A DNA stretch of 64,000 nt from Vagococcus lutrae (GTDB taxonomy: Bacteria; Bacillota; Bacilli; Lactobacillales; Vagococcaceae). The stretch lies in assembly GCF_003987555.1 (NCBI RefSeq), contig NZ_NGJW01000001.1, forward strand, positions 124,001-188,000, given 5' to 3'. A program made the translations under genes and the position numbers. Below, piece after piece: positions 16,708-26,109 of this stretch. A model generated the notes under the pieces. The model was not told where the DNA came from. It was given only the letters and a program-made list of their open reading frames with translations, and did not search any database. Every line of letters begins with the position of its first letter. Within the stretch, counting starts at the first letter, position 1.

Positions 16708-17889
16708 CTAATCTAATTCATACAATAACACTTTCAAATAATTACCTTCTTCAAAATGTGGATGTACAGCAAAATCTTCAGGCAAACGATGCGTGGCAAC
16801 CAATCGATAAGCACGATGACTAGTCGCTAACCCTGTTTCAACCATTTCTTTAAATCGCTCGTATGATAGACTAGCTACATTGGTAGACGCAATCAAATAA
16901 CCTTTTTTCTCTATAAGTGGTACGATGTCTGCGACAAGTTGGTCGTAATCTTGTTGAACAGAAAACGTTCGCTTCTTATTTCTCGCGAAGCCTGGCGGGT
17001 CAAGTATCACCATATCAAACGTTAAGGCATGACGTTTGGCATAGCGAATGTAGTCGAAAATATCCATCACCACAATATTATGAGTAGTCAAAGCTAATTG
17101 ATTGACTTCAAACATCTCGGTAGTTTTTTCACGACTTCTTTTGGCCAAATCCACACTCGTCGTTTCGATAGCGCCTCCCATTGCCGCAGCGACTGAAAAA
17201 GCCCCCGTGTAACTAAACGTATTAAGAACACGACCACCTGCCATCAGCCCATTAACTAGCCGCCCTCTGACTTCTTTTTGATCTAAAAAGATGCCCGTCA
17301 TCATGCCGTCATCTAAATACGTCGCAAATGAGACACCGTTTTCTTTAACAATTAAAGGTTCTGGTGCTTTTGCACCGGCAATATGTTGTGATTCCGGTAG
17401 TCCTTGTAAATCAAAACGATTCTTCTCATAAATCCCTTGTATATCCTTCAACACTGCTTGGCATGCTTCTAAAAGGAGCGGCTTCGTTTGATACAAGCTA
17501 TCGTTATACCACGTCAATAAAAGATAACCATCATACCAATCTATAGTTAAACCACCTAAACCGTCGCCCTCCCCATTAAAAATACGAAAAGCTGTCGTCA
17601 AATCATCTGCGAAAAAGGCTTGTCGCTTATCAAAAGCTTGTTGAAACAATCGCTCAAAAAAAGCACGATTAAGTCGAGCCGTCTGGTCGCGACTTATAAT
17701 CCATCCCATCCCTTTGTTCTGCTTTCCTAAATAACCTGTCCCTACGTACTGCTGACTAGCATCATAAAAGGTCACCCATTCACCCGTTTGCCACTTAGTT
17801 GGCGACGACTGAATATCTTCTGCTTGAATAAGTGGATAGCCACTTCGTGCGCGCTTTGCCGCTCTTTTCTTTAATTGAATATTTATCAT
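16708..17889 (-). CDS. Class I SAM-dependent rRNA large-subunit methyltransferase, RlmI-like
   Basis: 393-aa RNA (cytosine-5)-type methyltransferase. An N-terminal PUA domain (about residues 1-75, K-R-A-A-K-R-A-R-S-G-Y-P-L) is followed by an EEHEE linker and a Rossmann methyltransferase fold. The SAM motif is R-V-L-N-T-F-S-Y-T-G-A-F-S-V-A-A near 226-241. Later motifs are D-M-V-I-L-D-P-P-G-F-A-R-N-K, the catalytic D-P-P-G-F motif of the RlmI/RlmK group. 23S rRNA m5C is the known product in E. coli; the exact site here is inferred. First gene of the rlmI-aroD-ybaK unit. Confidence 0.87.
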   Translation of the reverse strand: MINIQLKKRAAKRARSGYPLIQAEDIQSSPTKWQTGEWVTFYDASQQYVGTGYLGKQNKGMGWIISRDQTARLNRAFFERLFQQAFDKRQAFFADDLTTAFRIFNGEGDGLGGLTIDWYDGYLLLTWYNDSLYQTKPLLLEACQAVLKDIQGIYEKNRFDLQGLPESQHIAGAKAPEPLIVKENGVSFATYLDDGMMTGIFLDQKEVRGRLVNGLMAGGRVLNTFSYTGAFSVAAAMGGAIETTSVDLAKRSREKTTEMFEVNQLALTTHNIVVMDIFDYIRYAKRHALTFDMVILDPPGFARNKKRTFSVQQDYDQLVADIVPLIEKKGYLIASTNVASLSYERFKEMVETGLATSHRAYRLVATHRLPEDFAVHPHFEEGNYLKVLLYELD

Positions 17890-18008
17890 GATTCACTCAC
17901 ATTTCCTTCACATTTTTATGTCATGCTATGATTAGCTATTTATCTTAAGCTATGCCATCATTTTTCAGTTTAACACACTTTGAAACCAAAATAAAAAATG
18001 ATTTCCTT

Positions 18009-18058
18009 TGAAAATGAACATAGTGAAAATTGACATTCATTTTCAAAAACTGTAATAT
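18009..18058 (+). promoter_or_regulatory. ltaS promoter with a flanking 10-bp inverted repeat
   Basis: TTGACA (18030-18035), 17 bp, TAATAT (18053-18058). A perfect inverted repeat, TGAAAATGAA (18009-18018) and TTCATTTTCA (18036-18045), brackets the -35. That geometry suits a regulator that blocks or recruits polymerase. Confidence 0.75.
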
Positions 18059-18132
18059 AGTTATGATAGAGATATTGTGGCTTAAATAGCCATTTACACA
18101 AGCCGCACCTTATTTTGAAAGGAAGTATCAAA

Positions 18133-20274
18133 TTGAACAAAAAATTAAATTTAAATAAACTACAAACCCGTATCGGTTACTTTGTCCTACTGATTGTTCT
18201 TCTTTGGGCAAAAACGATGTTTGCCTACTTAGTAGACTTTCATTTAGGGATTGAAAGCCTGTTCCAGTATTTCATCCTATTTATCAATCCATTTGCGACA
18301 GCGACATTACTCCTGTCAATTGGCTTATATGTTAAAAATCCGAAACGCGCTTACTGGACGACGACCTTGATTTATATCGCAATGTCGATTTTACTATTTT
18401 CAAATGTCGTTTATTATCGAGAGTTTACGGACTTCATTACAATCAACACCATGCTTGGTGCGGGTAAAGTCGCATCAGGTCTAGGCGAAAGTGCTTTACG
18501 TCTATTCCGACCATATGATTTATTGTATTTAATTGATTTCCCTATTCTTGGCGTTTTATTTTGGAAAAAGAAAATCAATGTCGATGAACAACCGATTCGT
18601 TTCCGTTTAGCGTTTGCGATTACGTCCCTGTCCGTTTTGATGTTTTCTATTAACTTATCATTAGCGGAAGCAGACCGTCCACAACTACTCAAACGGACGT
18701 TTTCAAAAGACTATATTGTCAAATATCTAGGTATTAACGCATTTACTGCTTATGACGGCTTGCAAACATACCAAGCTAACCAAAACCGCGCTCAAGCAAG
18801 TGAGAACGACTTAGTTTCGATTGAAGAATACGTCAGCCATCACCAAACACCACCAAACGAAAAAATGTTTGGCGTTGCTAAAGGGAAAAACGTCATCTAC
18901 GTTCACTTAGAAAGTTTACAACAATTCATGATTGGCTATCACTTAGTAGATGAAAATGGTGTTTCTCATGAAGTGACACCTTTCCTAAACAGTCTATTTA
19001 ATGACCAAGCAACCTATAGTTTTGACAACGTCTTCCACCAAGTAAAATCTGGTAAGACGAGTGATGCTGAAACACTATTAGAAAATTCATTCTTTGGTTT
19101 AGACCAAGGTCCTTTATTTACACAACTGGGTAATAAAAATACCTTCCAAGCAGCTCCAGCCATTTTAGGTCAGGAAGCGGGTTACACTAGTGCCGTCTTC
19201 CACGGTAACGCAGGGACATTTTGGAATCGTAACGAAACATACAAACATTTAGGTTATGATTATTTCTTTGACGGAAGCTACTATGACGTCAATGAAGATA
19301 ATTCATTCCAATATGGCTTACATGATAAACCATTTTTCCAACAATCTACACAATATTTAGAACATCTACAACAACCGTTTTACACGAAGTTTATTGCGGT
19401 ATCTAACCACTATCCTTATTCAGAATTTAAAGATGGCGATGCTGGTTTCCCAATGGCAAACACTAAAGATACAACGATTAATGGTTATTTTGCAACAGCC
19501 AACTATCTTGATAAAGCGGTCGAAGAGTTCTTTAACTACTTAAAAGCTTCAGGCTTATACGAAAATAGTATGATTGTGCTTTACGGTGACCACTATGGTA
19601 TTTCCGATTCACGCAACGTCGAATTAGCAGAGTTACTAGATAAATCTCCGTCTTTATGGGGACCGTACGATAACGCGCAATTACAACGTGTACCATTAAT
19701 GTTCCATATCCCTGGTCAAACAGAAGGATTTGTCAATCATACATTTGGTGGACAAGTGGACGTTCTACCTACCTTATTACACTTATTAGGCATTGATAGT
19801 AATAAATACTTGATGTTAGGTCAAGATTTATTCTCTCCAGAAAACAGTCAGATTGTTACATTCCGTAACGGTGATATTATGACGCCTGAATACACGATTA
19901 TTGGCGACAATGCTTATCTGAACAAAACAGGACAAATGATCTTAGAACCGACTGAAGAGCAAACTGCTCAAATCGAACAAATTCGCGAAGCTGGACAGCA
20001 GCAATTGCAAACGTCTGATGCTTTAACAAATGGCGATTTACTCCGTTACTATACAAACAGTAACTTGGAGCCAGTCAAACCTGATTCTTATAACTATAAA
20101 AATCAAGTCGAACGCCTTGAAAAGATTGAAAAAGAAAAAGGTAAAAATTCAACTAGCGTTTACAGTCAGCATAATAATCAATCAACTGTAGACTTATATG
20201 AATCAAAAACATACCAAGAATATTTTGGTAAACCCGATGTAGCAAGCAAAGAAACTGCTGCTGATAGCGAATAA
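18133..20274 (+). CDS. ltaS: Lipoteichoic acid synthase
   Basis: Polymerises glycerol-phosphate from phosphatidylglycerol onto the glycolipid anchor outside the cell. 713 aa. Five N-terminal transmembrane segments (about residues 10-190) precede an extracellular sulfatase-fold domain. The catalytic Thr is in S-G-K-T-S-D-A-E (Thr309). Metal ligands are visible in Y-V-H-L-E-S (Glu), F-H-G-N-A-G-T-F-W-N and Y-G-D-H-Y-G (Asp-His). The C-terminal 90 residues are a hydrophilic tail. Start TTG 18133 has AAAGGAAG about 7 nt upstream; a TTG six codons earlier lacks one. Own promoter and terminator, so monocistronic. Confidence 0.93.
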   Translation: MNKKLNLNKLQTRIGYFVLLIVLLWAKTMFAYLVDFHLGIESLFQYFILFINPFATATLLLSIGLYVKNPKRAYWTTTLIYIAMSILLFSNVVYYREFTDFITINTMLGAGKVASGLGESALRLFRPYDLLYLIDFPILGVLFWKKKINVDEQPIRFRLAFAITSLSVLMFSINLSLAEADRPQLLKRTFSKDYIVKYLGINAFTAYDGLQTYQANQNRAQASENDLVSIEEYVSHHQTPPNEKMFGVAKGKNVIYVHLESLQQFMIGYHLVDENGVSHEVTPFLNSLFNDQATYSFDNVFHQVKSGKTSDAETLLENSFFGLDQGPLFTQLGNKNTFQAAPAILGQEAGYTSAVFHGNAGTFWNRNETYKHLGYDYFFDGSYYDVNEDNSFQYGLHDKPFFQQSTQYLEHLQQPFYTKFIAVSNHYPYSEFKDGDAGFPMANTKDTTINGYFATANYLDKAVEEFFNYLKASGLYENSMIVLYGDHYGISDSRNVELAELLDKSPSLWGPYDNAQLQRVPLMFHIPGQTEGFVNHTFGGQVDVLPTLLHLLGIDSNKYLMLGQDLFSPENSQIVTFRNGDIMTPEYTIIGDNAYLNKTGQMILEPTEEQTAQIEQIREAGQQQLQTSDALTNGDLLRYYTNSNLEPVKPDSYNYKNQVERLEKIEKEKGKNSTSVYSQHNNQSTVDLYESKTYQEYFGKPDVASKETAADSE

Positions 20275-20278
20275 CATT

Positions 20279-20308
20279 AAGAACACTGTCATTATTGACA
20301 GTGTTCTT
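20279..20308 (+). terminator. ltaS terminator
   Basis: A 13-bp perfect stem, AAGAACACTGTCA / TGACAGTGTTCTT with loop TTAT, followed by a T-rich stretch. Confidence 0.88.
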
Positions 20309-20383
20309 TCTTTAATTAACAAAGCTTTTATCATAATTTATTCATATCTTTTTTTTATAGTAGAGATATGAGGTGAATGGTGA

Positions 20384-21055
20384 ATGAAATCGATACTGCG
20401 ACATGCGACTTTTTTGATTATCATTATGATTTTACAAGCTCTTTTAATGGGATTATTTACGATAGGTGCCTTTCTTTATCGCGCCAACTTAGAAATTTTT
20501 CACTCTTTAGAACAACGTTGGCAACAATTGCAACCGATAACTGGAACTTGGCATATCAAAAACGATGCTTTACAACAAGTTAAACAAGAGTGGTGGGGAC
20601 ATCAACAACAGTGGGGCTTACTTTTCACTCTGATTATCACACTTTTATCTTATTTAGTTATTTGGTACTTTTTCAAGCAAGCGAAAAAAAATCTTACTCA
20701 ACCTTTTTTTATTATAGTGCGTTTACTTGTAAGCTCATTCCTTGCCGTTTTTATCCTTTTTTATATCGTAAAATCAACTCTTTGGCAGTATTTACTAACT
20801 TATTGTAGCAATTATTACCATATAAAATTAAGTTCTCTGACACAATCTGCGACTGACTACTTACACATACAACAACCTCGTCTCTTCCCTTTTAGTATTG
20901 ACAGTTTAACTCATGTTTATATTTCCAATCCTCTGACATCTAAAACGCTGCTACTCGTGATTTTAATAGGAAGCTTATACTATCTCTTACTAATTCTCTT
21001 ACCTATCTTTTTACTTACAAAATTTAATCGTCGACGAAAAAAGGTGCCCTTTTAA
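20384..21055 (+). CDS. Uncharacterised integral membrane protein, 223 aa
   Basis: No family recognised. Four likely transmembrane helices: residues about 8-30, 78-98, 108-130 and 188-212. Between the first two is an extracellular loop rich in Trp and Gln (W-W-G-H-Q-Q-Q-W), and between the last two another of about 55 residues. The C-terminus is basic (N-R-R-R-K-K), predicting a cytoplasmic end. ATG 20384 has GAGGTG eight bases upstream. It stands alone between the ltaS terminator and a convergent terminator. Lying beside ltaS could point to an envelope role, but nothing in the protein shows it. Confidence 0.72.
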   Translation: MKSILRHATFLIIIMILQALLMGLFTIGAFLYRANLEIFHSLEQRWQQLQPITGTWHIKNDALQQVKQEWWGHQQQWGLLFTLIITLLSYLVIWYFFKQAKKNLTQPFFIIVRLLVSSFLAVFILFYIVKSTLWQYLLTYCSNYYHIKLSSLTQSATDYLHIQQPRLFPFSIDSLTHVYISNPLTSKTLLLVILIGSLYYLLLILLPIFLLTKFNRRRKKVPF

Positions 21056-21069
21056 CAGGACACCTTTTT
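21037..21069. terminator. Bidirectional terminator
   Basis: Arms AAAAAGGTGCCC / GGACACCTTTTT with one mismatch, around loop TTTTAACA. It overlaps the end of the membrane-protein gene and precedes the convergent ABC permease. Confidence 0.8.
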
Positions 21070-21070
21070 C

Positions 21071-21739
21071 TTATTGATAAACGGCATAACGACGTTCCAT
21101 ATAGTATTGAATCTTTCCAACTACCCAACACATTAACCAATATAAAATAGCGACTAAAATATATAAACTCATATAGTCAAATTCACGCCCGCCAATAATC
21201 TTCGCTTTTTGGAAGATTTCAGGTACGGTAATCATTGCAGCTAACGACGTTCCCTTCACCAAATCCATGGCTACGTTACCTAATGACGGGATGGCAATAC
21301 GAAATGCTTGGGGAATAATAATTTGATACATCGTTTTCGTATAGGGTAACCCCAACGCTTTAGCTGCATCCCACTGACCACTATCGACTCCGCTAATTGC
21401 ACCTCGATATATTTCACTTAAAAAGGCACTGCTCGTCATTGTGAAACAAATAATCACGGCTTGTAAGGCCGTTAATTGATACGGCAAGCCAAAATATAGA
21501 ATAAATAACAGCACTAGCCCTGGTACACCACGCATAAAAGAGGTATAGCCTTTGACAAAGAGTTGAATTATCTTTCTTTCACTAAACATCAACATGGTTA
21601 AAAAAAGCCCAAAAATATTTCCCAATAAGAAGGTCACGACACTAATACCGACTGTGTAAGGCAAACCTTGTAAAATAAATGGTAGCGACTCCCACATTAA
21701 AACTGGATTGATTTTTGGGATGTAGACAGCTCCTATCAT
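21071..21739 (-). CDS. Polar amino-acid ABC transporter permease (HisM/GlnP type)
   Basis: Membrane subunit of an amino-acid importer, about 222 aa with five helices. The EAA loop that docks to the ATPase reads Q-W-D-A-A-K-A-L-G-L-P near residue 125, followed by I-I-I-P-Q-A-F-R. The motif Q-G-L-P-Y-T-V near the N-terminus and R-G-V-P-G-L-V-L-L-F are typical of the family. ATG 21739 starts one base after the substrate-binding gene stop; a TTG at 21748 would overlap it, and neither has a good Shine-Dalgarno site, so translational coupling is likely. No ATPase gene is in this cluster. Confidence 0.88.
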   Translation of the reverse strand: MIGAVYIPKINPVLMWESLPFILQGLPYTVGISVVTFLLGNIFGLFLTMLMFSERKIIQLFVKGYTSFMRGVPGLVLLFILYFGLPYQLTALQAVIICFTMTSSAFLSEIYRGAISGVDSGQWDAAKALGLPYTKTMYQIIIPQAFRIAIPSLGNVAMDLVKGTSLAAMITVPEIFQKAKIIGGREFDYMSLYILVAILYWLMCWVVGKIQYYMERRYAVYQ

Positions 21740-21740
21740 C

Positions 21741-22595
21741 TTAATCAATCGTCACAGTCTTATCGACTTTAACATCAGGCTCTACCGACACATCTGCATT
21801 GAAAAATGTTTCAGACAGTTTTTTAAGCGAACCGTCAGCTTGCATTTCTTCTAACACTGTATCAATCTTTTCGCGTAACGCAACATTTTGTTTTGGATAG
21901 AAAAAGCCTGAACTAGACGGATTAAAATAAACATCCTCTAATATTTTAACAGGAATATCCGGCAATGCTGCCACAGACATTTTTTGTAAGTAGTAGTCAT
22001 TTAAAATAACATCGGTACGACCATTGGCAACATCTGTTAAGTATTGATCGTTTGTCGCATTATCATAACTCACTAATTCTGCACCCATTTTTTCAGCCAG
22101 TTTCATATAACCAGTCGTCGCTTCCCCGGCTGCTTTTTTACCTTTTAAATCTTCTAATGACGCTATACCTGAATTATCTTCTTTACGGACTATCATGCTA
22201 TCGAATGAATATTTAATTGGAATAGATAAAGCAAATTTCTTCGACCGCTCCTCACTCATCCCAAAATCATTGGCAACTAAGTCTGTCATGCCTTTTTCTA
22301 CAGACGCTAACATACCATCTACATTATACTCTTGAAATTCAATATCTAATTTTAAACGATTCGCTACTTCTTTTGCGACTTCGACATCGTAGCCGGTCAG
22401 TTCATTCTTATCATTATAATAAGAGGCCGGGAAAAGAGTTCCTGACGTTGCGACGATTAAGCGACCACGCTCTTCCACTTTTTCCCAACTTGCATCTTGT
22501 TTTGCCACTGTACTATCTTTTTCGTTCGTTTGACATGCCGCAAGTCCTACGACTGCCGCTACTAAACCTAGTGTCATCCACCATTTCTTTTTCAT
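21741..22595 (-). CDS. Amino-acid ABC transporter substrate-binding lipoprotein (SBP_bac_3)
   Basis: Extracellular binding protein anchored by a lipid. 284 aa. The signal peptide ends in lipobox L-A-A-C (Cys21). After the signal, the family-3 start G-R-L-I-V-A-T-S-G and G-Y-D-V-E-V-A-K-E-V-A motif are clear, followed by N-D-F-G-M-S-E-E-R and L-K-G-K-K-A-A-G-E-A-T-T-G-Y. The ligand is probably a polar amino acid such as cystine, glutamine or glutamate, but cannot be set from sequence. It sits 18 nt after the amidase and directly before the permease, so all three are likely one operon. Confidence 0.9.
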   Translation of the reverse strand: MKKKWWMTLGLVAAVVGLAACQTNEKDSTVAKQDASWEKVEERGRLIVATSGTLFPASYYNDKNELTGYDVEVAKEVANRLKLDIEFQEYNVDGMLASVEKGMTDLVANDFGMSEERSKKFALSIPIKYSFDSMIVRKEDNSGIASLEDLKGKKAAGEATTGYMKLAEKMGAELVSYDNATNDQYLTDVANGRTDVILNDYYLQKMSVAALPDIPVKILEDVYFNPSSSGFFYPKQNVALREKIDTVLEEMQADGSLKKLSETFFNADVSVEPDVKVDKTVTID

Positions 22596-22613
22596 CCTCT
22601 ATTGCTCCTCATC

Positions 22614-24068
22614 TTAAACATTATAGTAACTTGGTAAATAGAATTTTTGTTCATTTTCAAATAATTGTCCCACACGGAATAAGATATCTTCTCGTCCTTT
22701 TGATGCCATTAATTGAATCCCGATAGGTAGTCCTGTTGACGTCACATACGTCGGTAAGCTAATGGCTGGTTGACCAGTTAAATTAGCTAATTGTGTGTAT
22801 GGCGTAATCGCTAAACTCTTTTCAAACATCTCATATACGAGCTTTTTCAAAGCAGGTTTATCGAGATAACAAGAATTTTCTAAGCCCGCACGTATCCCAT
22901 CACTCTGTAAATCGGTATCAATTCTTGGCGCTACATCGGTCGCAGTCGGCGATAAAAAGGCATCGTAAGATTCGAATAACTGCTCCATCGTCGCAGTCGC
23001 TTCGTCCCATAATTGTAAGGCCTGTACATACTCCCCTGCTGGAATGTGTTGCCCGTATTGATACAAGCCCCACGTCATAGCTTCCATATCTTGTTCTGTT
23101 AAATCACGTTTCAATGCAGCCGTCATTGGACTAAACATCGCGACCGTTTCCGCACCGTTCATCGCATAGTAACTCTCAATTAGCGCACGTCCGTCTACTG
23201 GATACGCTATTTCTTCTAACTCATGTCCCTGACTGGCTAGAAAGTCTACGGCTTGTTTTAACGCATTTTTAGCATCTTGAGATACAGGTGTTCCAACCGG
23301 AGAATCCACGCAATAAGCTATTCTTAATGGGCGTGTTTGTGTCGCTAACTGATAATCACTGAAAGGAGCTTGATAAGGTGCGGCTTTTGACGTTCCTCTC
23401 ATATGTTCAAAGAGCGTCATCGTATCACGCATGGAAAGAGTCAAAGCAAAGTTTATCGACGCTCCTTGCCAATCACGCCAACTCCCCGGACCGACAGGCA
23501 TACTCCCACGTGTCGGTTTCAAGCCTATTAATCCAGAAAATGAAGCGGGGATACGAATCGAACCACCACCATCACTAGCACCTGCAATAGGAAACATCCC
23601 ACTCGCCACAGCTGACGCCGCTCCACCACTTGAACCACCTGCGTGATGTTCTGGATTCCATACATTACGCGTCACGCCATATAATGAAGCATCTGAAATA
23701 TTTTTAAAGCCAAACTCAGGGACATTCGTCTTAGCAAACGGAATAAAGCCCGTTCGTTCTATTTTTGAAACAAAATAATCAGTGGACTCTGCTCGATAGT
23801 CTGCTAATAAGCGTGACCCTGCCGTCGCACCCATTCCTTTTTTATTTTGACCTAACATTTTCAAGGCAAATGGTACCCCTGTAAAAGGCGCATCTAAGTC
23901 CAATGTCAGTGTTTCTAATTCTTTCAGAGCCTGTTCTAAATCACTTTCAACAACAGCATGATATAAAGGGTTTTTCTGTTCGATTTGACGAGCTGTTTCC
24001 TCCAGTAACTCACTTGGTGAAACCTCTCGATTTTTAATTTTTTGTGCCCAATACGTTGCATCCTTCAT
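22614..24068 (-). CDS. Amidase signature-family hydrolase
   Basis: 484-aa serine amidohydrolase (GatA-related fold). The Ser-cisSer-Lys triad is visible: Lys in V-P-F-A-L-K-M-L near residue 70, cis-Ser in G-G-S-S-G-G-A-A-S-A-V-A-S-G near 148, and nucleophile Ser in D-G-G-G-S-I-R-I-P-A-S near 172. It is not the GatA of a GatCAB operon, as gatB and gatC are absent. ATG 24068 has AAGGAG eight bases before it; an in-frame GTG three codons earlier sits on top of that site. Being first in an operon with an amino-acid importer suggests amide nitrogen scavenging (inference). A TATAAT lies about 45 nt upstream. Confidence 0.88.
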   Translation of the reverse strand: MKDATYWAQKIKNREVSPSELLEETARQIEQKNPLYHAVVESDLEQALKELETLTLDLDAPFTGVPFALKMLGQNKKGMGATAGSRLLADYRAESTDYFVSKIERTGFIPFAKTNVPEFGFKNISDASLYGVTRNVWNPEHHAGGSSGGAASAVASGMFPIAGASDGGGSIRIPASFSGLIGLKPTRGSMPVGPGSWRDWQGASINFALTLSMRDTMTLFEHMRGTSKAAPYQAPFSDYQLATQTRPLRIAYCVDSPVGTPVSQDAKNALKQAVDFLASQGHELEEIAYPVDGRALIESYYAMNGAETVAMFSPMTAALKRDLTEQDMEAMTWGLYQYGQHIPAGEYVQALQLWDEATATMEQLFESYDAFLSPTATDVAPRIDTDLQSDGIRAGLENSCYLDKPALKKLVYEMFEKSLAITPYTQLANLTGQPAISLPTYVTSTGLPIGIQLMASKGREDILFRVGQLFENEQKFYLPSYYNV

Positions 24069-24257
24069 TTTACACACTCCTTTAACATTCGCTATTTATT
24101 ATAACAAGCTACTTTCACAAACACCTAGCGAACACGTCGTAATTTTGTCACCACTTAATTTCAAATTAAATAAAGCCCATCGTATCACGCTTTAGCATTT
24201 CCTTTAGCTTTTGGTAAAAACATTTTTGTACTGAATCAAATAAAAAAAAAGACCTTC

Positions 24258-26105
24258 TTAATGAAGATCTTGTTTCAATTCTTTAAAGAGTGTGGTATTT
24301 AGACTATACTGGTTCCCCGAAAGAATATCATATTGGAGCATCTGATAATCCGCAAATAATTTTTTTGCTTTTGGCGGGATTTTCATCCCTGATTGCCATA
24401 CAGTTCCATCATAACTGAGGTCCGCTTCAAACGCTGGTAACGCTTCTTGCAATTGTAGCAACAAATAGTCCCACGTACTAATAGGTAATTGCGCTTGTTG
24501 ACGTAATAACGGATAGAAATAAATGGGACTAAGTACTGACGAGGTCTGATTAGAAAAAGACAAGTGATAGTCACTATCATAGAAGAAAAATTCCGTTTGA
24601 CGCCATTCCTCTTCTGGTAGGCTTTTCTTAAATGCCTCACTATAAATACCAGGTAAATGATCCCCAAAGAAAACCACTAACGTACGACGTCCCAAATGAT
24701 GCAACTTAGGTAAAAAATCAGCTAATGCTTGACTCGTATATTCGATATCTGTCATATAGTTCGCTAAAGTAATCGTCTGACTATCACCATCTGCTGTTAA
24801 TGTCGTATTCGGGTACTTTTCTTTATACGGCATATGTGTTTGCATCGTAACTAAATGAATAAACTGAGGAGCATTTTTTTCTTTTAAAATCTGATACACT
24901 TCATCTAACGCAGCTTCATCCGAAATGTAAGGATTTTGCTCGATTTTTTTTGTCGCCGTCATTTCTTTTTCCGTGATAAATTGCTGAAAACCTAATCGAC
25001 GATAGACATCTTGGCGCTTATACATCGAACTATTATAAGGATGTATCGCACTTGTATAATAACCCTTATCGTTTAATTGCGAGACAACAGAAGGCAAGCG
25101 TTTCATCTTGGGTACTAACATCGTATAGGGTGTTGTCATTTGACTATTCATCGTCCCCATTGAAAAACCCGTTAATGCTTCAAATTCAATATTTGCCGTG
25201 CCACCACCATAGCTTTGTGATAACATCTGACCGTGATAAGTATCAGCAACCAGTTCGCGATACACTGCTAACGGATCACGGCTCGCACGAATCCCCTCCA
25301 GTCGCAGTGGATCTGAAAAACTTTCCGACATGATAAAGACAATATTCGGTTGGTCTTGCAACGTATGGCGTGCTTCCTCTTCCGCCAAGTGCTGATAGTT
25401 TTCCACAATACGCTCGACTTCTTGCTGTGAATAGTTCGCTGGTTTTTCCATGGCTTCCACTTTCAAATTATACATAAAGCCGGCAACAAACCCGGTATTA
25501 TAATAATTCATCTTTTGACTATAAGGAATCCATAACGCTGTTTTGCTATACTGCTTTTTTAACCAATGATTATCTTGATTAAAGTGACCGATTGAAACGA
25601 GCAAACCCGTCATCAATCCAAAGCACAGTAGACGCACGAGCTGTTGATAACTTGAGAGTTTTCGACTTTTCCACAAAGCATATAGCAACCAAATGCTTAA
25701 CACACTTAAACTAATCGCTATCACGATAAATAACGGCTTGCCCAGTATATCTTGAAATAATCGCCACTCGGTAATCATGCGTAAATCATCTGGGTATAGC
25801 GGTTCTTCTCGATAACGCATTTTAAAATAGGTTGCTAACCCGATACTTACTATCGTTATAAGATACAAGCTAATCCCTCTAGTAAAAGACCCAAGTAAGG
25901 CAATCATCCACATTAAGACAATGAATAGCACGGCTGTGGATAACCAGAATTTCGCAACATGCCATTGAAAGGCAAACTTATACACTAACGTCACAGACAA
26001 CTGATTTTGCATCCACTGTAAATATAAATGACTGATAAACGTGATTGCGATAAGTAATACACTCTGTTTGATGACACGTTTGATTATAGCTTTTTGACTA
26101 CGCAT
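24258..26105 (-). CDS. LTA synthase family phosphoglycerol transferase, second paralogue
   Basis: 615 aa. Four to five N-terminal membrane segments (within about residues 10-195), then an extracellular sulfatase-fold domain starting N-I-V-F-I-M-S-E-S-F-S-D. The likely catalytic Thr303 is in G-G-G-T-A-N-I-E-F-E-A-L-T-G. V-F-F-G-D-H-L-P-G supplies the metal-binding Asp-His pair, and H-L-V-T-M-Q-T-H follows the family. It differs from the LtaS at 18133, which has K-T-S-D-A-E around its Thr, and belongs to the MdoB-like branch. Function could be a second LTA synthase, a primase or another glycerol-phosphate transferase. Weak ribosome site. It overlaps no neighbour but follows nadE by 4 nt. Confidence 0.87.
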   Translation of the reverse strand: MRSQKAIIKRVIKQSVLLIAITFISHLYLQWMQNQLSVTLVYKFAFQWHVAKFWLSTAVLFIVLMWMIALLGSFTRGISLYLITIVSIGLATYFKMRYREEPLYPDDLRMITEWRLFQDILGKPLFIVIAISLSVLSIWLLYALWKSRKLSSYQQLVRLLCFGLMTGLLVSIGHFNQDNHWLKKQYSKTALWIPYSQKMNYYNTGFVAGFMYNLKVEAMEKPANYSQQEVERIVENYQHLAEEEARHTLQDQPNIVFIMSESFSDPLRLEGIRASRDPLAVYRELVADTYHGQMLSQSYGGGTANIEFEALTGFSMGTMNSQMTTPYTMLVPKMKRLPSVVSQLNDKGYYTSAIHPYNSSMYKRQDVYRRLGFQQFITEKEMTATKKIEQNPYISDEAALDEVYQILKEKNAPQFIHLVTMQTHMPYKEKYPNTTLTADGDSQTITLANYMTDIEYTSQALADFLPKLHHLGRRTLVVFFGDHLPGIYSEAFKKSLPEEEWRQTEFFFYDSDYHLSFSNQTSSVLSPIYFYPLLRQQAQLPISTWDYLLLQLQEALPAFEADLSYDGTVWQSGMKIPPKAKKLFADYQMLQYDILSGNQYSLNTTLFKELKQDLH

Positions 26106-26109
26106 CTCT

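Noticed and set aside
24069-24257. T-box or other leader before the amidase operon
   Set aside because: No T-box signature or stable stems; only a TATAAT is clear.
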